A DNA stretch of 64,000 bases from Winogradskyella psychrotolerans RS-3 (lineage in GTDB: Bacteria; Bacteroidota; Bacteroidia; Flavobacteriales; Flavobacteriaceae). Below the pieces are notes generated by a model. The model made no database searches and was not told the origin of the DNA. It was given only the letters and a program-made list of their open reading frames with translations. The position numbers were made by a program, and so were the translations under genes. The DNA lies in contig NZ_ATMR01000206.1 in assembly GCF_000427335.1 (NCBI RefSeq), positions 91,974 through 155,973 on the forward strand. Reading direction: 5' to 3'. Positions 8,303 to 16,612 of this stretch are shown one piece after another. Numbering within the stretch: the stretch's first letter is position 1; each line of letters opens with the position of its first letter.

Positions 8303-9697
8303 ATGAAAAAAGCGGGTAAAAAATTAAAAGGATTGAGATGGTGGATAGTTGCATTAATTGCTATTGCGACTATCATTAATTATATTGATCGTACGTCATT
8401 AAGTGTGCTTTGGCCAGAAATTGCAAAAGATTTATATCCAGGACACACAGCAGACGAGACAAAAGAAATATATGCCTTAATTTCAATCATATTTGTTTTT
8501 TCTTATGCTTTTGGACAAGCCATATTTGGAAAAATTTTCGATTGGGTTGGTACCCGAATGGGATTTGTACTCTCAATTGGTGTTTGGTCTATTGCTACAG
8601 CATTACATGCTTTTGCAAATGGTATTTTAAGTTTCGGAATATTCCGTGCCATATTAGGTGTTTCTGAAGCCGGAAACTGGCCTGGTGCAACTAAAGGAAA
8701 TGCAGAATGGTTTCCCACCAAGGAGCGCGCCCTTGCACAAGGAATTTTTAACTCTGGAGCGGCTATTGGAGGAATTGTTTCTATTCCATTAATCGCAACC
8801 TTATCAATATACTTTAATTGGAAAGCTATATTTATATTTATCGGTTTAGCAGGTTTACTTTGGTTGATACCTTGGTGGATTTTAGTAAAATCAGGTCCCA
8901 ATGATCACCCATGGATTACAGATGAAGAGCGTGAATATATTTTAACTGGCCAAAAAAATGAAGATTTTGATGGTGATGGTGTAGAAGATCAAGAATATAA
9001 CCCTAATACGGGAGAATTACTTGGCCATAAACAAAGTTGGGGTGTCATATTAGCTTCAGCAGCAATCGACCCAATTTGGTGGCTATTTGTTTTTTGGATA
9101 CCAATTTATCTGAATGAAGTTTTTGCTATGGATGTAAAGTCAATGGCATTATACGGGTGGGTGCCTTATGCAGGTGCAATGGTAGGCGCTTATTACGGTG
9201 GAATTTTAGCTCGAAATAAGCTTAAAAAAGGCTGGAATGTTGATAAAACACGTAAAATGGTCATTACACTGGGGTGTTTCGTAATGCTACCAGCGTTATT
9301 AGCAATGGCAAACCCACTTGGTATTGAAACAGCTGTGATTAGCTTTTTGAATAATATTGGGGCTGTCGACATGACTATAACAGACATGCAAAACCCAGGT
9401 GCTACAACAGCTGTGGTATTAATGGCTATTATTTTATTTGGTTTTCAAACAGCTATTGGGAATGTTCAGACATTACCAAGTGATCTTTTTAGTGGAAAAA
9501 CAGTAGGTTCTTTAGCAGGCTTTTCTGGTATGGCGGCTAAACTTACGGCTGCTGGTTTAACTTATTTAGTACCATGGTTAACCAGTGGTGGGAATTACAC
9601 ACCCGCTTTTATAATAGGTGCAACGTTATCACTATTAACGGTAGCTAGCGTGTGGTTATTTATCCCAAAAGTAAAACCAGTAATGAGAAAAGTATAA
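8303..9697 (+). CDS. MFS transporter, probable unsaturated-uronate/hexuronate importer
   Basis: This 464-residue protein has about 12 membrane segments and resembles the anion:cation symporter branch (ExuT-like). Visible motifs are NYIDRTSLSVLWP in helix 1 and RAILGVSEAGNWPGATKGNAEWFP in the first half. It would carry lyase products (DEH or short oligouronates) across the inner membrane. It begins 10 bases after the GntR gene and precedes the DEH reductase. The central loop (about residues 220-245) contains an unusual acidic stretch, DFDGDGVEDQEYN, that looks like a calcium-binding loop. Substrate is inferred. Confidence 0.85.
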   Translation: MKKAGKKLKGLRWWIVALIAIATIINYIDRTSLSVLWPEIAKDLYPGHTADETKEIYALISIIFVFSYAFGQAIFGKIFDWVGTRMGFVLSIGVWSIATALHAFANGILSFGIFRAILGVSEAGNWPGATKGNAEWFPTKERALAQGIFNSGAAIGGIVSIPLIATLSIYFNWKAIFIFIGLAGLLWLIPWWILVKSGPNDHPWITDEEREYILTGQKNEDFDGDGVEDQEYNPNTGELLGHKQSWGVILASAAIDPIWWLFVFWIPIYLNEVFAMDVKSMALYGWVPYAGAMVGAYYGGILARNKLKKGWNVDKTRKMVITLGCFVMLPALLAMANPLGIETAVISFLNNIGAVDMTITDMQNPGATTAVVLMAIILFGFQTAIGNVQTLPSDLFSGKTVGSLAGFSGMAAKLTAAGLTYLVPWLTSGGNYTPAFIIGATLSLLTVASVWLFIPKVKPVMRKV

Positions 9698-9725
9698 CAT
9701 AATTATATATATTAAATTAATAAAG

Positions 9726-10490
9726 ATGAGTGAGAATAAAGGAAAAGTTGCTATAGTTACAGGAGCAACAGGAGGTATTGGTTTTGAAGTGGCAAAACGA
9801 TTAGGTAAAGATGGATATACTGTATTTTTAAATGGTATTGATGATAATGCTGGTGCAGAAAGAATTAAAGAACTTGCTGCAGATGGAATCATTGCAGAGT
9901 ATTACGGATTTGATGTTACAAAAGAAGAAGAAGTAACAGCAAACATCAAAAAAATTGGTGATAAATACGGCAGAATAGACGTACTAGTAAATAATGCTGG
10001 TGGTTTAGGTGGTAGATCTCGTTTTGAAGAAATGACAACTGAGTTTTACAGAAATGTAATGGCACTTAACCTTGATTCAGTTTTCTTTGCGTCGAGAGCA
10101 GCGATACCTTATTTGAAAAAAGGGGATCATCCTTCTATAATTAACTATACATCTAATGCAGGATGGACTGCAGGTGGACCCGGAGCTGGTATCTACGGAA
10201 CATCTAAAGCTGGTGTTCATGCAATTACGAGAGCCTTAGCAAAAGATTTAGCGGAATACGGAATTAGAGTAAATGCTGTATCTCCAGGTACAATTGATAC
10301 ACCATTCCACGCACAAATTAAAGCTACTAAACCAGAAGTTTTTGCTTCTTGGGCTAACAATATTATGTTAGGAAGATTAGGTCAGCCAGAAGATGTAGCA
10401 GGTGTTGTGTCTTTCTTAGCGAGTAAAGATGCTTCATTTATAACAGCTGAAACTATCCAAATTGGTGGTGGACAAGCTTTAGGTATCTAA
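9726..10490 (+). CDS. SDR-family oxidoreductase, probable DEH reductase
   Basis: This 254-residue short-chain dehydrogenase has the cofactor motif TGATGGIG (about residues 13-20), the structural NNAG, the catalytic Ser region NYTSNAG, the YxxxK pair in YGTSK, and the PG motif after it. In alginate pathways an SDR reduces 4-deoxy-L-erythro-5-hexoseulose uronate to 2-keto-3-deoxygluconate with NAD(P)H. That role fits its place between the uronate transporter and the KDG kinase unit. A terminator hairpin follows, so it ends the first alginate operon. Cofactor preference cannot be read safely. Confidence 0.85.
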   Translation: MSENKGKVAIVTGATGGIGFEVAKRLGKDGYTVFLNGIDDNAGAERIKELAADGIIAEYYGFDVTKEEEVTANIKKIGDKYGRIDVLVNNAGGLGGRSRFEEMTTEFYRNVMALNLDSVFFASRAAIPYLKKGDHPSIINYTSNAGWTAGGPGAGIYGTSKAGVHAITRALAKDLAEYGIRVNAVSPGTIDTPFHAQIKATKPEVFASWANNIMLGRLGQPEDVAGVVSFLASKDASFITAETIQIGGGQALGI

Positions 10491-10520
10491 TATTTAAGTT
10501 AAAATTGGATTATATTAATT

Positions 10521-10555
10521 ATGCGTTATTGTAGAGATACAATGACGCATTTTTT
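10521..10555. terminator. Shared terminator between SDR and lacI-type genes
   Basis: Arms ATGCGTTATTGT (10521-10532) and ACAATGACGCAT (10539-10550) form a strong hairpin followed by TTTTTT in the rightward direction. It lies between two convergent genes and touches the stop of the leftward LacI-type gene. Confidence 0.75.
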
Positions 10556-11572
10556 ATATGGAAGAATCTCTAACAATTAATTCAGCTTTTAATATTATTT
10601 TATTTAAGCTCTGTTTTAATTCTAGTTCATCAACCCGTTTAAGGAATGTTTCAGCAGCGAGACGCCCAATATCTTTACTATGTTGTTCTATACTAGATAT
10701 TGAAGGGGTCACTAACGATGTAAAAGGTTCGTTTCCAAAACCAATTAATCGAATAGCTTCTGGCACATTAATCTTGTTTTCATTTAAAACTTGTAGAGCT
10801 CCTAAGGCGGCATAATCACTGGCGACATAGACGGCATCTGGTCTATTTTTCAATTGGAGTAGTTTTTCCATTTCTAGTCTACCATCTTCAAGCGTAAGAG
10901 AGCTTTCAGTAATAAGGCTGTCATCAAAAGGAAGGTTGTTTTTCCTTAAAGCATCCACATAACCTTTAATTCGGTTATTAAAAATACGCGTTCGTCTATA
11001 ACCACCAATATGTGCAATCCGTTTACATCCTTTTTCAACTAAATGTTCAACAATCATATGACTACTATCATAATCATTTATCCCAACATAATCCACATTC
11101 AAGTCATTTTCACCGCGATCAAAAAGTATTAATGGAATCCCTTTTGATTTTATTTTTCGTAATGAGACAAATCAACGGTTTCATTAGCCATAGAAGCAAT
11201 AATGCCATCAACTTGAGTGAATAATAAAGTATCTATATTTTTACATTCCTTTTCAAAAGACTCATTAGATTGTGTGATGATGATGTTGTAACCAGCCTTA
11301 TTAAGTACAGCTTCCATATGTTCTAAAACAGATGAAAAGAAATTACTATTGGTTCTCGGTACAATAACGCCTACCAAATTACTTTTTCCTTTTCGTAAGG
11401 CGCTGGCCAAATGATTAGGTTGGTAATCCAATTCTTTAGCAATACGCTTAACTGCTTCTTTTGTTTTATCACTAATGCGAGAATCATCGTGCATGGCTTT
11501 AGAAACAGCAGCAGGTGAGATGTTTAAGGCGTTGGCAATGTCTTTTAAGGTAGTTCTTTTTTTATTCGTCAA
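10554..11572 (-). CDS. LacI-family regulator, reading frame interrupted near 11155
   Basis: Two leftward frames together make a full-length LacI protein of about 340 residues. The first (11572 to 11150) has the helix-turn-helix TTLKDIANALNISPAAVSKAMHDDSRIS and the start of the periplasmic-binding-like core. The second carries GIPLILFDRG, NDYDSS and IRLIGFGNEPFTSLVTPSISSIEQ to the end. One extra A in the five-base run at 11153-11157 joins them exactly (HYEK-IKSKGIPLILFDRG). It is divergent from the KDG kinase unit, and a 30-bp perfect palindrome plus a second half-matching site lie between them. It most likely controls kdgK-pfk-eda and itself. Confidence 0.85.
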
Positions 11573-11579
11573 GTTTTTA

Positions 11580-11609
11580 TATATTTGCTTAATCGATTAA
11601 GCAAATATA
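11580..11609. promoter_or_regulatory. Perfect 30-bp palindrome, LacI-type operator
   Basis: The palindrome is centred at 11594/11595 on GCTTAATCGATTAAGC and its arms match over 15 bases each. It lies 8 bases before the start of the leftward LacI-type gene, ideal for autorepression. The central CG is typical of LacI-family sites. Confidence 0.8.
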
Positions 11610-11667
11610 ATAGTTTAACCATAAGAATCAAAGCTTGTACGTTTTGATTTATTTTTAAGTGCATTGG

Positions 11668-11679
11668 TTAATCGATTAA
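11668..11679. promoter_or_regulatory. Second LacI-type operator before kdgK
   Basis: TTAATCGATTAA repeats the core of the palindrome at 11580, with the right flank GCAAAA also conserved. Its centre lies 79 bases from the first, and it is 39 bases before the kdgK start. It would control the rightward kdgK operon. Confidence 0.72.
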
Positions 11680-11717
11680 GCAAAATAATTTTATAACTAA
11701 ATAAACAAATATTCAGA

Positions 11718-12764
11718 ATGAAAAAAGTAGTCACTTTTGGAGAAATTATGCTAAGATTAGCACCTCAAGGTTTTTTAAGATTTTCACAAGCAAATAATTT
11801 TGATGCCATCTACGGTGGTGGAGAATCTAACGTTGCTGTTTCTTTAGCAAACTATGGTGTACCTGTTGATTTTGTAACACGTTTGCCAAAGAATGATATT
11901 GGAGAATGTGCGATGATGGAAATGCGTAAAAGAGGAGTTGGTGTAGATAAAATTATTTATGGTGGAGACCGTTTGGGTATTTATTTCTTAGAAACGGGAG
12001 CGGTAAGTAGAGGTTCTAAAGTTGTATATGATAGAGCACATTCTGCAATTTCTGAAATTACACCAGGAATGATAGATTGGAAATCTGTTTTTAAAGATGT
12101 GGCTTGGTTTCATTGGACAGGTATTACACCTGCAATTTCTCAAGGTGCAGCTGATGCATGTTTAGAAGCTGTAAAAGTAGCTAGTGAAATGGGAGTGATG
12201 ATCTCTACAGATTTAAACTACAGAGCTAAGCTTTGGACGTTCTGTGACGAAGCACACAGAGAAAAAATAATGACTGAATTAACGTCATATTGTGATGTTG
12301 TTTTAGGAAACGAAGAAGATGCAGAAAAGCACTTTAATATTAAGCCAGAAGGTTTAGATATCACAACGCAAGGACACGATGTAAAAGCAGAAGCGTTCTT
12401 ATCTGTTTGTAAGCAAATGATGGAGAAATTCCCAAGAGCTAAAAAGGTAATTACAACATTAAGAGGTTCTATTTCAGCGTCTCATAATACATGGGCTGGT
12501 GTGTTATACGATGGTAAAAAAATGTATGAAACGCGTCAATACCAAATCACAGATATCGTTGATCGTGTTGGTGGTGGTGATTCATTTATGGGTGGCTTAA
12601 TCTACGGATTATTAAAATATCCTGAAGATGATCAAAACGCATTAGACTTTGCTGTTGCAGCATCTTGTTTAAAACACACTATTAAAGGTGATGCGAATTT
12701 AGTAACTGTTTCTGAAGTTGAAAAACTAATGGGTGGTGATGCATCTGGTCGTGTTGCAAGATAA
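11718..12764 (+). CDS. kdgK: 2-keto-3-deoxygluconate kinase (PfkB family)
   Basis: This 348-residue PfkB-type sugar kinase has the N-terminal substrate motif GGGESNVAVSLANYG (about residues 35-49) and the C-terminal signature DRVGGGDSFMGGL, where the Asp is the catalytic base. KDG kinase phosphorylates 2-keto-3-deoxygluconate to KDPG using ATP in the cytoplasm. It is the first gene of a rightward unit with a PFK and KDPG aldolase, which supports the KDG assignment over fructokinase or ribokinase. Control by the LacI-type protein through the two palindromes upstream is likely. Confidence 0.9.
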   Translation: MKKVVTFGEIMLRLAPQGFLRFSQANNFDAIYGGGESNVAVSLANYGVPVDFVTRLPKNDIGECAMMEMRKRGVGVDKIIYGGDRLGIYFLETGAVSRGSKVVYDRAHSAISEITPGMIDWKSVFKDVAWFHWTGITPAISQGAADACLEAVKVASEMGVMISTDLNYRAKLWTFCDEAHREKIMTELTSYCDVVLGNEEDAEKHFNIKPEGLDITTQGHDVKAEAFLSVCKQMMEKFPRAKKVITTLRGSISASHNTWAGVLYDGKKMYETRQYQITDIVDRVGGGDSFMGGLIYGLLKYPEDDQNALDFAVAASCLKHTIKGDANLVTVSEVEKLMGGDASGRVAR

Positions 12765-12784
12765 ATTTAAGACGCTTTAAAATT

Positions 12785-14002
12785 GTGAAAAAATCGATAG
12801 CAATCATTTGTGGAGGCGGTCCGGCTCCAGGGATTAATACAGTGATAAGCACATTAGCCAAAACGTTTATGAAAGATGGTTATGAGGTTATTGGTGTGCA
12901 TCATGGCTATAAAGGTTTATTGTCGGACGATCCTGAGGTGAAGATTTTTGATTTTCATCATGCAGATCGTATTTTTAGTCGCGGTGGTTCTACGCTTATT
13001 ATGAGTAGATTTAAGCCTAAAGACATTGATTTTAAAGCGGATTTTTTCAAGAATAATAATGTAAAATTATTGGTAACTATTGGTGGTGACGATACAGCGT
13101 CTACTGCCAATAGATTAACCAAATATCTCAATACTCAAGATTTAGAAGTGGCTCATATTCATGTGCCTAAAACCATAGATAACGATTTACCGCTGCCAGA
13201 TCGGAATCCGACGTTTGGATTTCATACGGCTAAAGATGAAGGTGTTCGAATTGGGAATACAGTTTATGAAGATGCCAGAACTAGTGAAAACTGGTTTGTT
13301 ATGTCAGCAATGGGACGTTCAGCAGGGCATTTAGCATTTGGTATTGCTTCAGCATGTCATTTTCAAATGATGATTATTCCTGAAATGTTTAATAAAACCA
13401 ATATCACGTTCGATAAGTTAATTAATATGATTATCTCATCCATTGTGAAATGTAAGATTGAAGGTATTGAATATGGTGTAGCATTAGTAAGTGAGGGTGT
13501 TTTTCACTTTATGGATGAAGATGAAATTATCAATTCAGGCATTAATTTCACGTATGACGATCATGGTCATCCAGAATTAGGAAATGTAAGTAAGTCTCAT
13601 ATTTTTAATTATTTGTTACAAGTTAGATTGAAAGAAATTGGCTTGGACATAAAATCGAGACCCGTAGAATTAGGTTACGAATTACGATGTTGTAATCCAA
13701 TTGCATTCGATTTAACATTGTGTACCTTATTAGGTATTGGAGTTAAGAAATTATTCGATCAAGGGATTACGGGTTGTATTGTTAGTGCAAATTCAAGTGG
13801 AGATATTAGGCCGTTGTTTTTAAAAGATTTTGAAGATGAAAACGGTAAAATTCCACCAAGATTAGTCGATATCAATTCAGATATGGCGCAACTGTTTATC
13901 AATAATCTATTCTTCATTAAAGAAAAAGATTATGACAAAGCGAAAGCGTATGTTTTAAACCCTGAAGCTTACGATTTCAAAAAAATATTAAATTGGAACT
14001 AG
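12785..14002 (+). CDS. 6-phosphofructokinase, PPi-type signature
   Basis: This 405-residue protein starts at GTG 12785. It has GGGPAPGINTVI near the N terminus, GGDDTAST (about residues 98-105), PKTIDNDLPLP and the substrate loop MSAMGRSAGHLAFG. ATP-dependent enzymes normally have GGDGS and PGTIDND. The second Asp in GGDD and the Lys in PKTIDND are typical of pyrophosphate-dependent PFK, which works reversibly. It sits between KDG kinase and KDPG aldolase. A likely role is sending aldolase-derived triose phosphate toward fructose-6-phosphate. Phosphoryl-donor choice is inferred from motifs only. Confidence 0.82.
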   Translation: MKKSIAIICGGGPAPGINTVISTLAKTFMKDGYEVIGVHHGYKGLLSDDPEVKIFDFHHADRIFSRGGSTLIMSRFKPKDIDFKADFFKNNNVKLLVTIGGDDTASTANRLTKYLNTQDLEVAHIHVPKTIDNDLPLPDRNPTFGFHTAKDEGVRIGNTVYEDARTSENWFVMSAMGRSAGHLAFGIASACHFQMMIIPEMFNKTNITFDKLINMIISSIVKCKIEGIEYGVALVSEGVFHFMDEDEIINSGINFTYDDHGHPELGNVSKSHIFNYLLQVRLKEIGLDIKSRPVELGYELRCCNPIAFDLTLCTLLGIGVKKLFDQGITGCIVSANSSGDIRPLFLKDFEDENGKIPPRLVDINSDMAQLFINNLFFIKEKDYDKAKAYVLNPEAYDFKKILNWN

Positions 14003-14074
14003 AATAAGTTAACAGTAATCAGTGGCCGTTAGCAGTAAAAAAATAACGAAAACAACATTTAAACAATAATATAT

Positions 14075-14743
14075 ATGGCAAAATATACACGAATAGAAGT
14101 CGCAAATGTTATGAAACAAACCGGAATGGTTCCATTGTTTTATAATCCGGATTTAGAAATTAGTAAAAAAGTAATCAAAGCAACCTACGATGGTGGTGCA
14201 CGTTTACTAGAGTTTACAGCAAGAGGTGATTTTGCTCACGAAGTTTTTGGCGAGCTTAACAAATGGGTTCTTAAAGAATTACCAGGAATGATTATGGGAG
14301 TTGGTTCTGTTACAGATGCAGCATCTGCCTCTCGTTTTATGGCACTTGGTGCTAACTTTATTGTAACTCCTGTTTTAAGAGAAGATATTGCAATCGTTTG
14401 TAACAGACGTAAAGTCGCTTGGTCACCAGGATGTGGAACATTAACTGAAATTTGTAGAGCCGAAGAACTCGGTTGTGAGGTTGTGAAATTATTTCCAGGA
14501 GATATTTACGGTCCTGCATTTGTTAAAGCTATTAAAGGGCCTCAGCCTTGGACAAGCGTTATGCCAACAGGTGGTGTTGCTCCAACTAAAGAAAATTTAG
14601 AAGGCTGGTTTAAAGCCGGTGTAACTTGTGTTGGTATGGGTTCTCAATTAATAGCAAAAGGTGCCGATGGCAATTATGATTTAGCTAAAATTGAATCTGA
14701 TACTAGAAATGCATTAAGTATAATTAGCGCTCTAAAATCATAA
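14075..14743 (+). CDS. eda: KDPG/KHG aldolase
   Basis: This 222-residue class I aldolase has the Schiff-base lysine motif VVKLFPGDIYGPAFVKAIKGP and the catalytic Glu region LLEFTARGD. The phosphate-binding MPTGGVAPTKEN loop is also present. It splits 2-keto-3-deoxy-6-phosphogluconate to pyruvate and glyceraldehyde-3-phosphate, the last step of the alginate branch of the Entner-Doudoroff route. It follows the PFK by 72 bases and precedes the half-length LacI gene by 3 bases. Confidence 0.92.
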   Translation: MAKYTRIEVANVMKQTGMVPLFYNPDLEISKKVIKATYDGGARLLEFTARGDFAHEVFGELNKWVLKELPGMIMGVGSVTDAASASRFMALGANFIVTPVLREDIAIVCNRRKVAWSPGCGTLTEICRAEELGCEVVKLFPGDIYGPAFVKAIKGPQPWTSVMPTGGVAPTKENLEGWFKAGVTCVGMGSQLIAKGADGNYDLAKIESDTRNALSIISALKS

Positions 14744-14746
14744 CTA

Positions 14747-15262
14747 TTGAAATCGTCAGCTGTAACTATAAAAGAACTTTCATTTTTATCAGGATATTCA
14801 ATATCTACAGTTTCTAAAGCTTTAAATAATAAGCATGAGATAAGTAAAGGCACACGAGAAACAATTAAAACTATTGCAAAACAGCATAATTATGTTCCAA
14901 ATAATTATGCTGTTTCACTTAGAATGCAGAAAACAGGTTCTATCGCGGTGATAGTGCCAGAAGTAACTAAGGCTTGTTATAGTCATTCACTTTGTCATTT
15001 ACAAAAGTCTGCAGAAAGCTTTGGCTATAGAATTCTATTTTACCAATCCTTTTATTCTAATACAAAAGAGTTAAAGTGTATAAAAAGTCTTAGTGATGGT
15101 TCTATAGATGGAATTATAGTAGTGTCTTCAGAAAATAAAGAAAACGGACAATACGTAAATGATTCATTTCCTGTTGAATTACTCCATGTCAATAGTAGTC
15201 AGTCTGTTGAAGAAATTAATAACCTGTCATACACTAGTTTAATAAATGTTTTAAAAGGGTAA
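14747..15262 (+). CDS. Half-length LacI-type protein
   Basis: The start is TTG at 14747, three bases after the eda stop, so it is translated in the same operon. The 171 residues hold a LacI helix-turn-helix (TIKELSFLSGYSISTVSKALNNKHEIS, about residues 7-33), the hinge region and about the first half of the sugar-binding core (SIAVIVPEVTKACYSH, DGIIVVSSENK). Normal LacI proteins have about 330-340 residues. No continuation is visible in any frame before the convergent gene at 15279, so this is a real truncation rather than a one-base break. It could act as a DNA-binding protein without normal effector control, or be decaying. Confidence 0.7.
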   Translation: MKSSAVTIKELSFLSGYSISTVSKALNNKHEISKGTRETIKTIAKQHNYVPNNYAVSLRMQKTGSIAVIVPEVTKACYSHSLCHLQKSAESFGYRILFYQSFYSNTKELKCIKSLSDGSIDGIIVVSSENKENGQYVNDSFPVELLHVNSSQSVEEINNLSYTSLINVLKG

Positions 15263-15278
15263 TTCAAGTTTTAAAGAA

Positions 15279-16346
15279 TTACTCAATTATACATTTTAAG
15301 ATTTTAATTATTCTCTTTGATTTTATTAAATTGATATAATATAGGCCTTTCGATAATGCTGAAACATCTAAAGTATTATTGTTAAGTGGGCTTAATGTCT
15401 GTATCTCTTTGCCAGAACTGTCATACACTTTAATACTATCATAATCCTCTGCTTCTATATTTTTGAAAGTAATAAAATCTTTGGTCGGGTTAGGAAATAA
15501 TAGTACTTCGTCGTTTTGTAATTCAATATCTGAAACAGATAAAGGATCTATTTCTTCAATGCTAAAATTATTAAATAGGACGGCTTCATCTTGCAAATCA
15601 TCACTATTAATTAGACTTCTATAAATCCCCCATTTTGGTCTTGCAAAAGCAGCACCATCTTGCCACATGTCTATAGAATCATTAGTATAGTTTAAAATTA
15701 ATAAATCATCAGAAACACGATTAATACTTATAGAATAACGGCCTTCATTTCCATAAGTAATGCGTTCAGTAACTTCTACCCAATGCCCTCTAAATAAATC
15801 TAAATTTGCGGTTTGAATAGTCGTTTGATTGGTGGTTGGAGTATATCTCAATTCTATACGATCAGGAGTGGCTTTTCTTGCTGTAAGCGTTATCATTGGA
15901 ATAGATTCATAAGGACCACCAACAGATTTAATTTGATGCAAATGCGTAAAGTTTGGTGACACCTTAAAATCACTAGGTAATTTAAACTTCCACTTATATT
16001 CAACGATTTCACCCTCTATCGCTATGAGATGATCTGGTGATTGATCATAGGTCTTTATTTCTGTTCGTTGTCTATCAAAATTTTGACAGCGATCATTATC
16101 TGGTATTTTGTGTGCTATAAATCGAAAAACAGTAGTGTTTAATTCGGTATCAAATAGCTCGTCAATGTGCCTTCCAAATTCCGTGTGATTGCAATCTGGG
16201 ACTTCAATAACATTATATCCCGGAGCTAAAACGGCGTTTATTTCTTCATAGGTATTTCCGGGCTCATTCGCATTTAGTGTAACCTGGGCAATGGTGGTTT
16301 GACTAAAAAGACAGGCTATTAATCCCACAAATAATCTTCTTTCCAT
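15279..16346 (-). CDS. T9SS-exported jelly-roll protein, probable polysaccharide lyase
   Basis: The 355-residue product has a signal peptide (ending near TTIAQ) and a catalytic-looking beta domain at about residues 20-265. A C-terminal T9SS sorting domain follows (LFPNPTKDFITFKN...GLYYINLI). Motifs RQRTEIKTY, HLHQIKSVGG and PKWGIYRS resemble the beta-jelly-roll lyases of the PL13/PL20 type. They only loosely echo the RSELR/QIH/YxKAGxY set of PL7. Its promoter has one GntR operator (16374-16385), placing it in the alginate regulon. I infer a secreted uronate-polymer lyase. The exact family is uncertain. Confidence 0.62.
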   Translation of the reverse strand: MERRLFVGLIACLFSQTTIAQVTLNANEPGNTYEEINAVLAPGYNVIEVPDCNHTEFGRHIDELFDTELNTTVFRFIAHKIPDNDRCQNFDRQRTEIKTYDQSPDHLIAIEGEIVEYKWKFKLPSDFKVSPNFTHLHQIKSVGGPYESIPMITLTARKATPDRIELRYTPTTNQTTIQTANLDLFRGHWVEVTERITYGNEGRYSISINRVSDDLLILNYTNDSIDMWQDGAAFARPKWGIYRSLINSDDLQDEAVLFNNFSIEEIDPLSVSDIELQNDEVLLFPNPTKDFITFKNIEAEDYDSIKVYDSSGKEIQTLSPLNNNTLDVSALSKGLYYINLIKSKRIIKILKCIIE

Positions 16347-16373
16347 AATTGAGTTTTACATTGATAAATTAAA

Positions 16374-16385
16374 TTGGTTAACCAA
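16374..16385. promoter_or_regulatory. GntR-type operator before the leftward lyase-like gene
   Basis: The perfect palindrome TTGGTTAACCAA lies 27 bases before the start of the leftward gene. Read leftward, it overlaps a TATATTGG -7-like sequence, the same arrangement as at the SusC promoter. Confidence 0.75.
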
Positions 16386-16513
16386 TATAAGGTTAATTTA
16401 AAGTTCTTTTATTGTAAATAATATATATGTTAAGATATTGCTCATTTTAAGGTGTAAACGCTTGTTATTTTTGATTATCATATAAAAATGTTTAATTTTT
16501 TATCAAATTAATT

Positions 16514-16574
16514 ACGAAAACGTTATAGCATGTGTTTTTTTTATTATATTTGGTAAACCAGATTGGTAAACCAG
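16514..16574. promoter_or_regulatory. Promoter with double GntR-type operator
   Basis: The layout copies the SusC promoter. ACGAAAACGTT is at 16514, a TATATTTG -7 box at 16545-16552 (31 bases on), and TTGGTAAACCAG at 16550-16561 and again at 16563-16574, a 13-bp period. It would drive the rightward exported protein at 16613. Confidence 0.78.
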
Positions 16575-16612
16575 TCTAATAATCTAATAATTAAACTATT
16601 AAAACTACAATT

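Noticed and set aside
15279..16346. A second PL7 alginate lyase
   Set aside because: The RxRTEIK and HQIK motifs only loosely resemble PL7; the spacing and the WGIYR ending fit the PL13/PL20-like jelly-roll group better.
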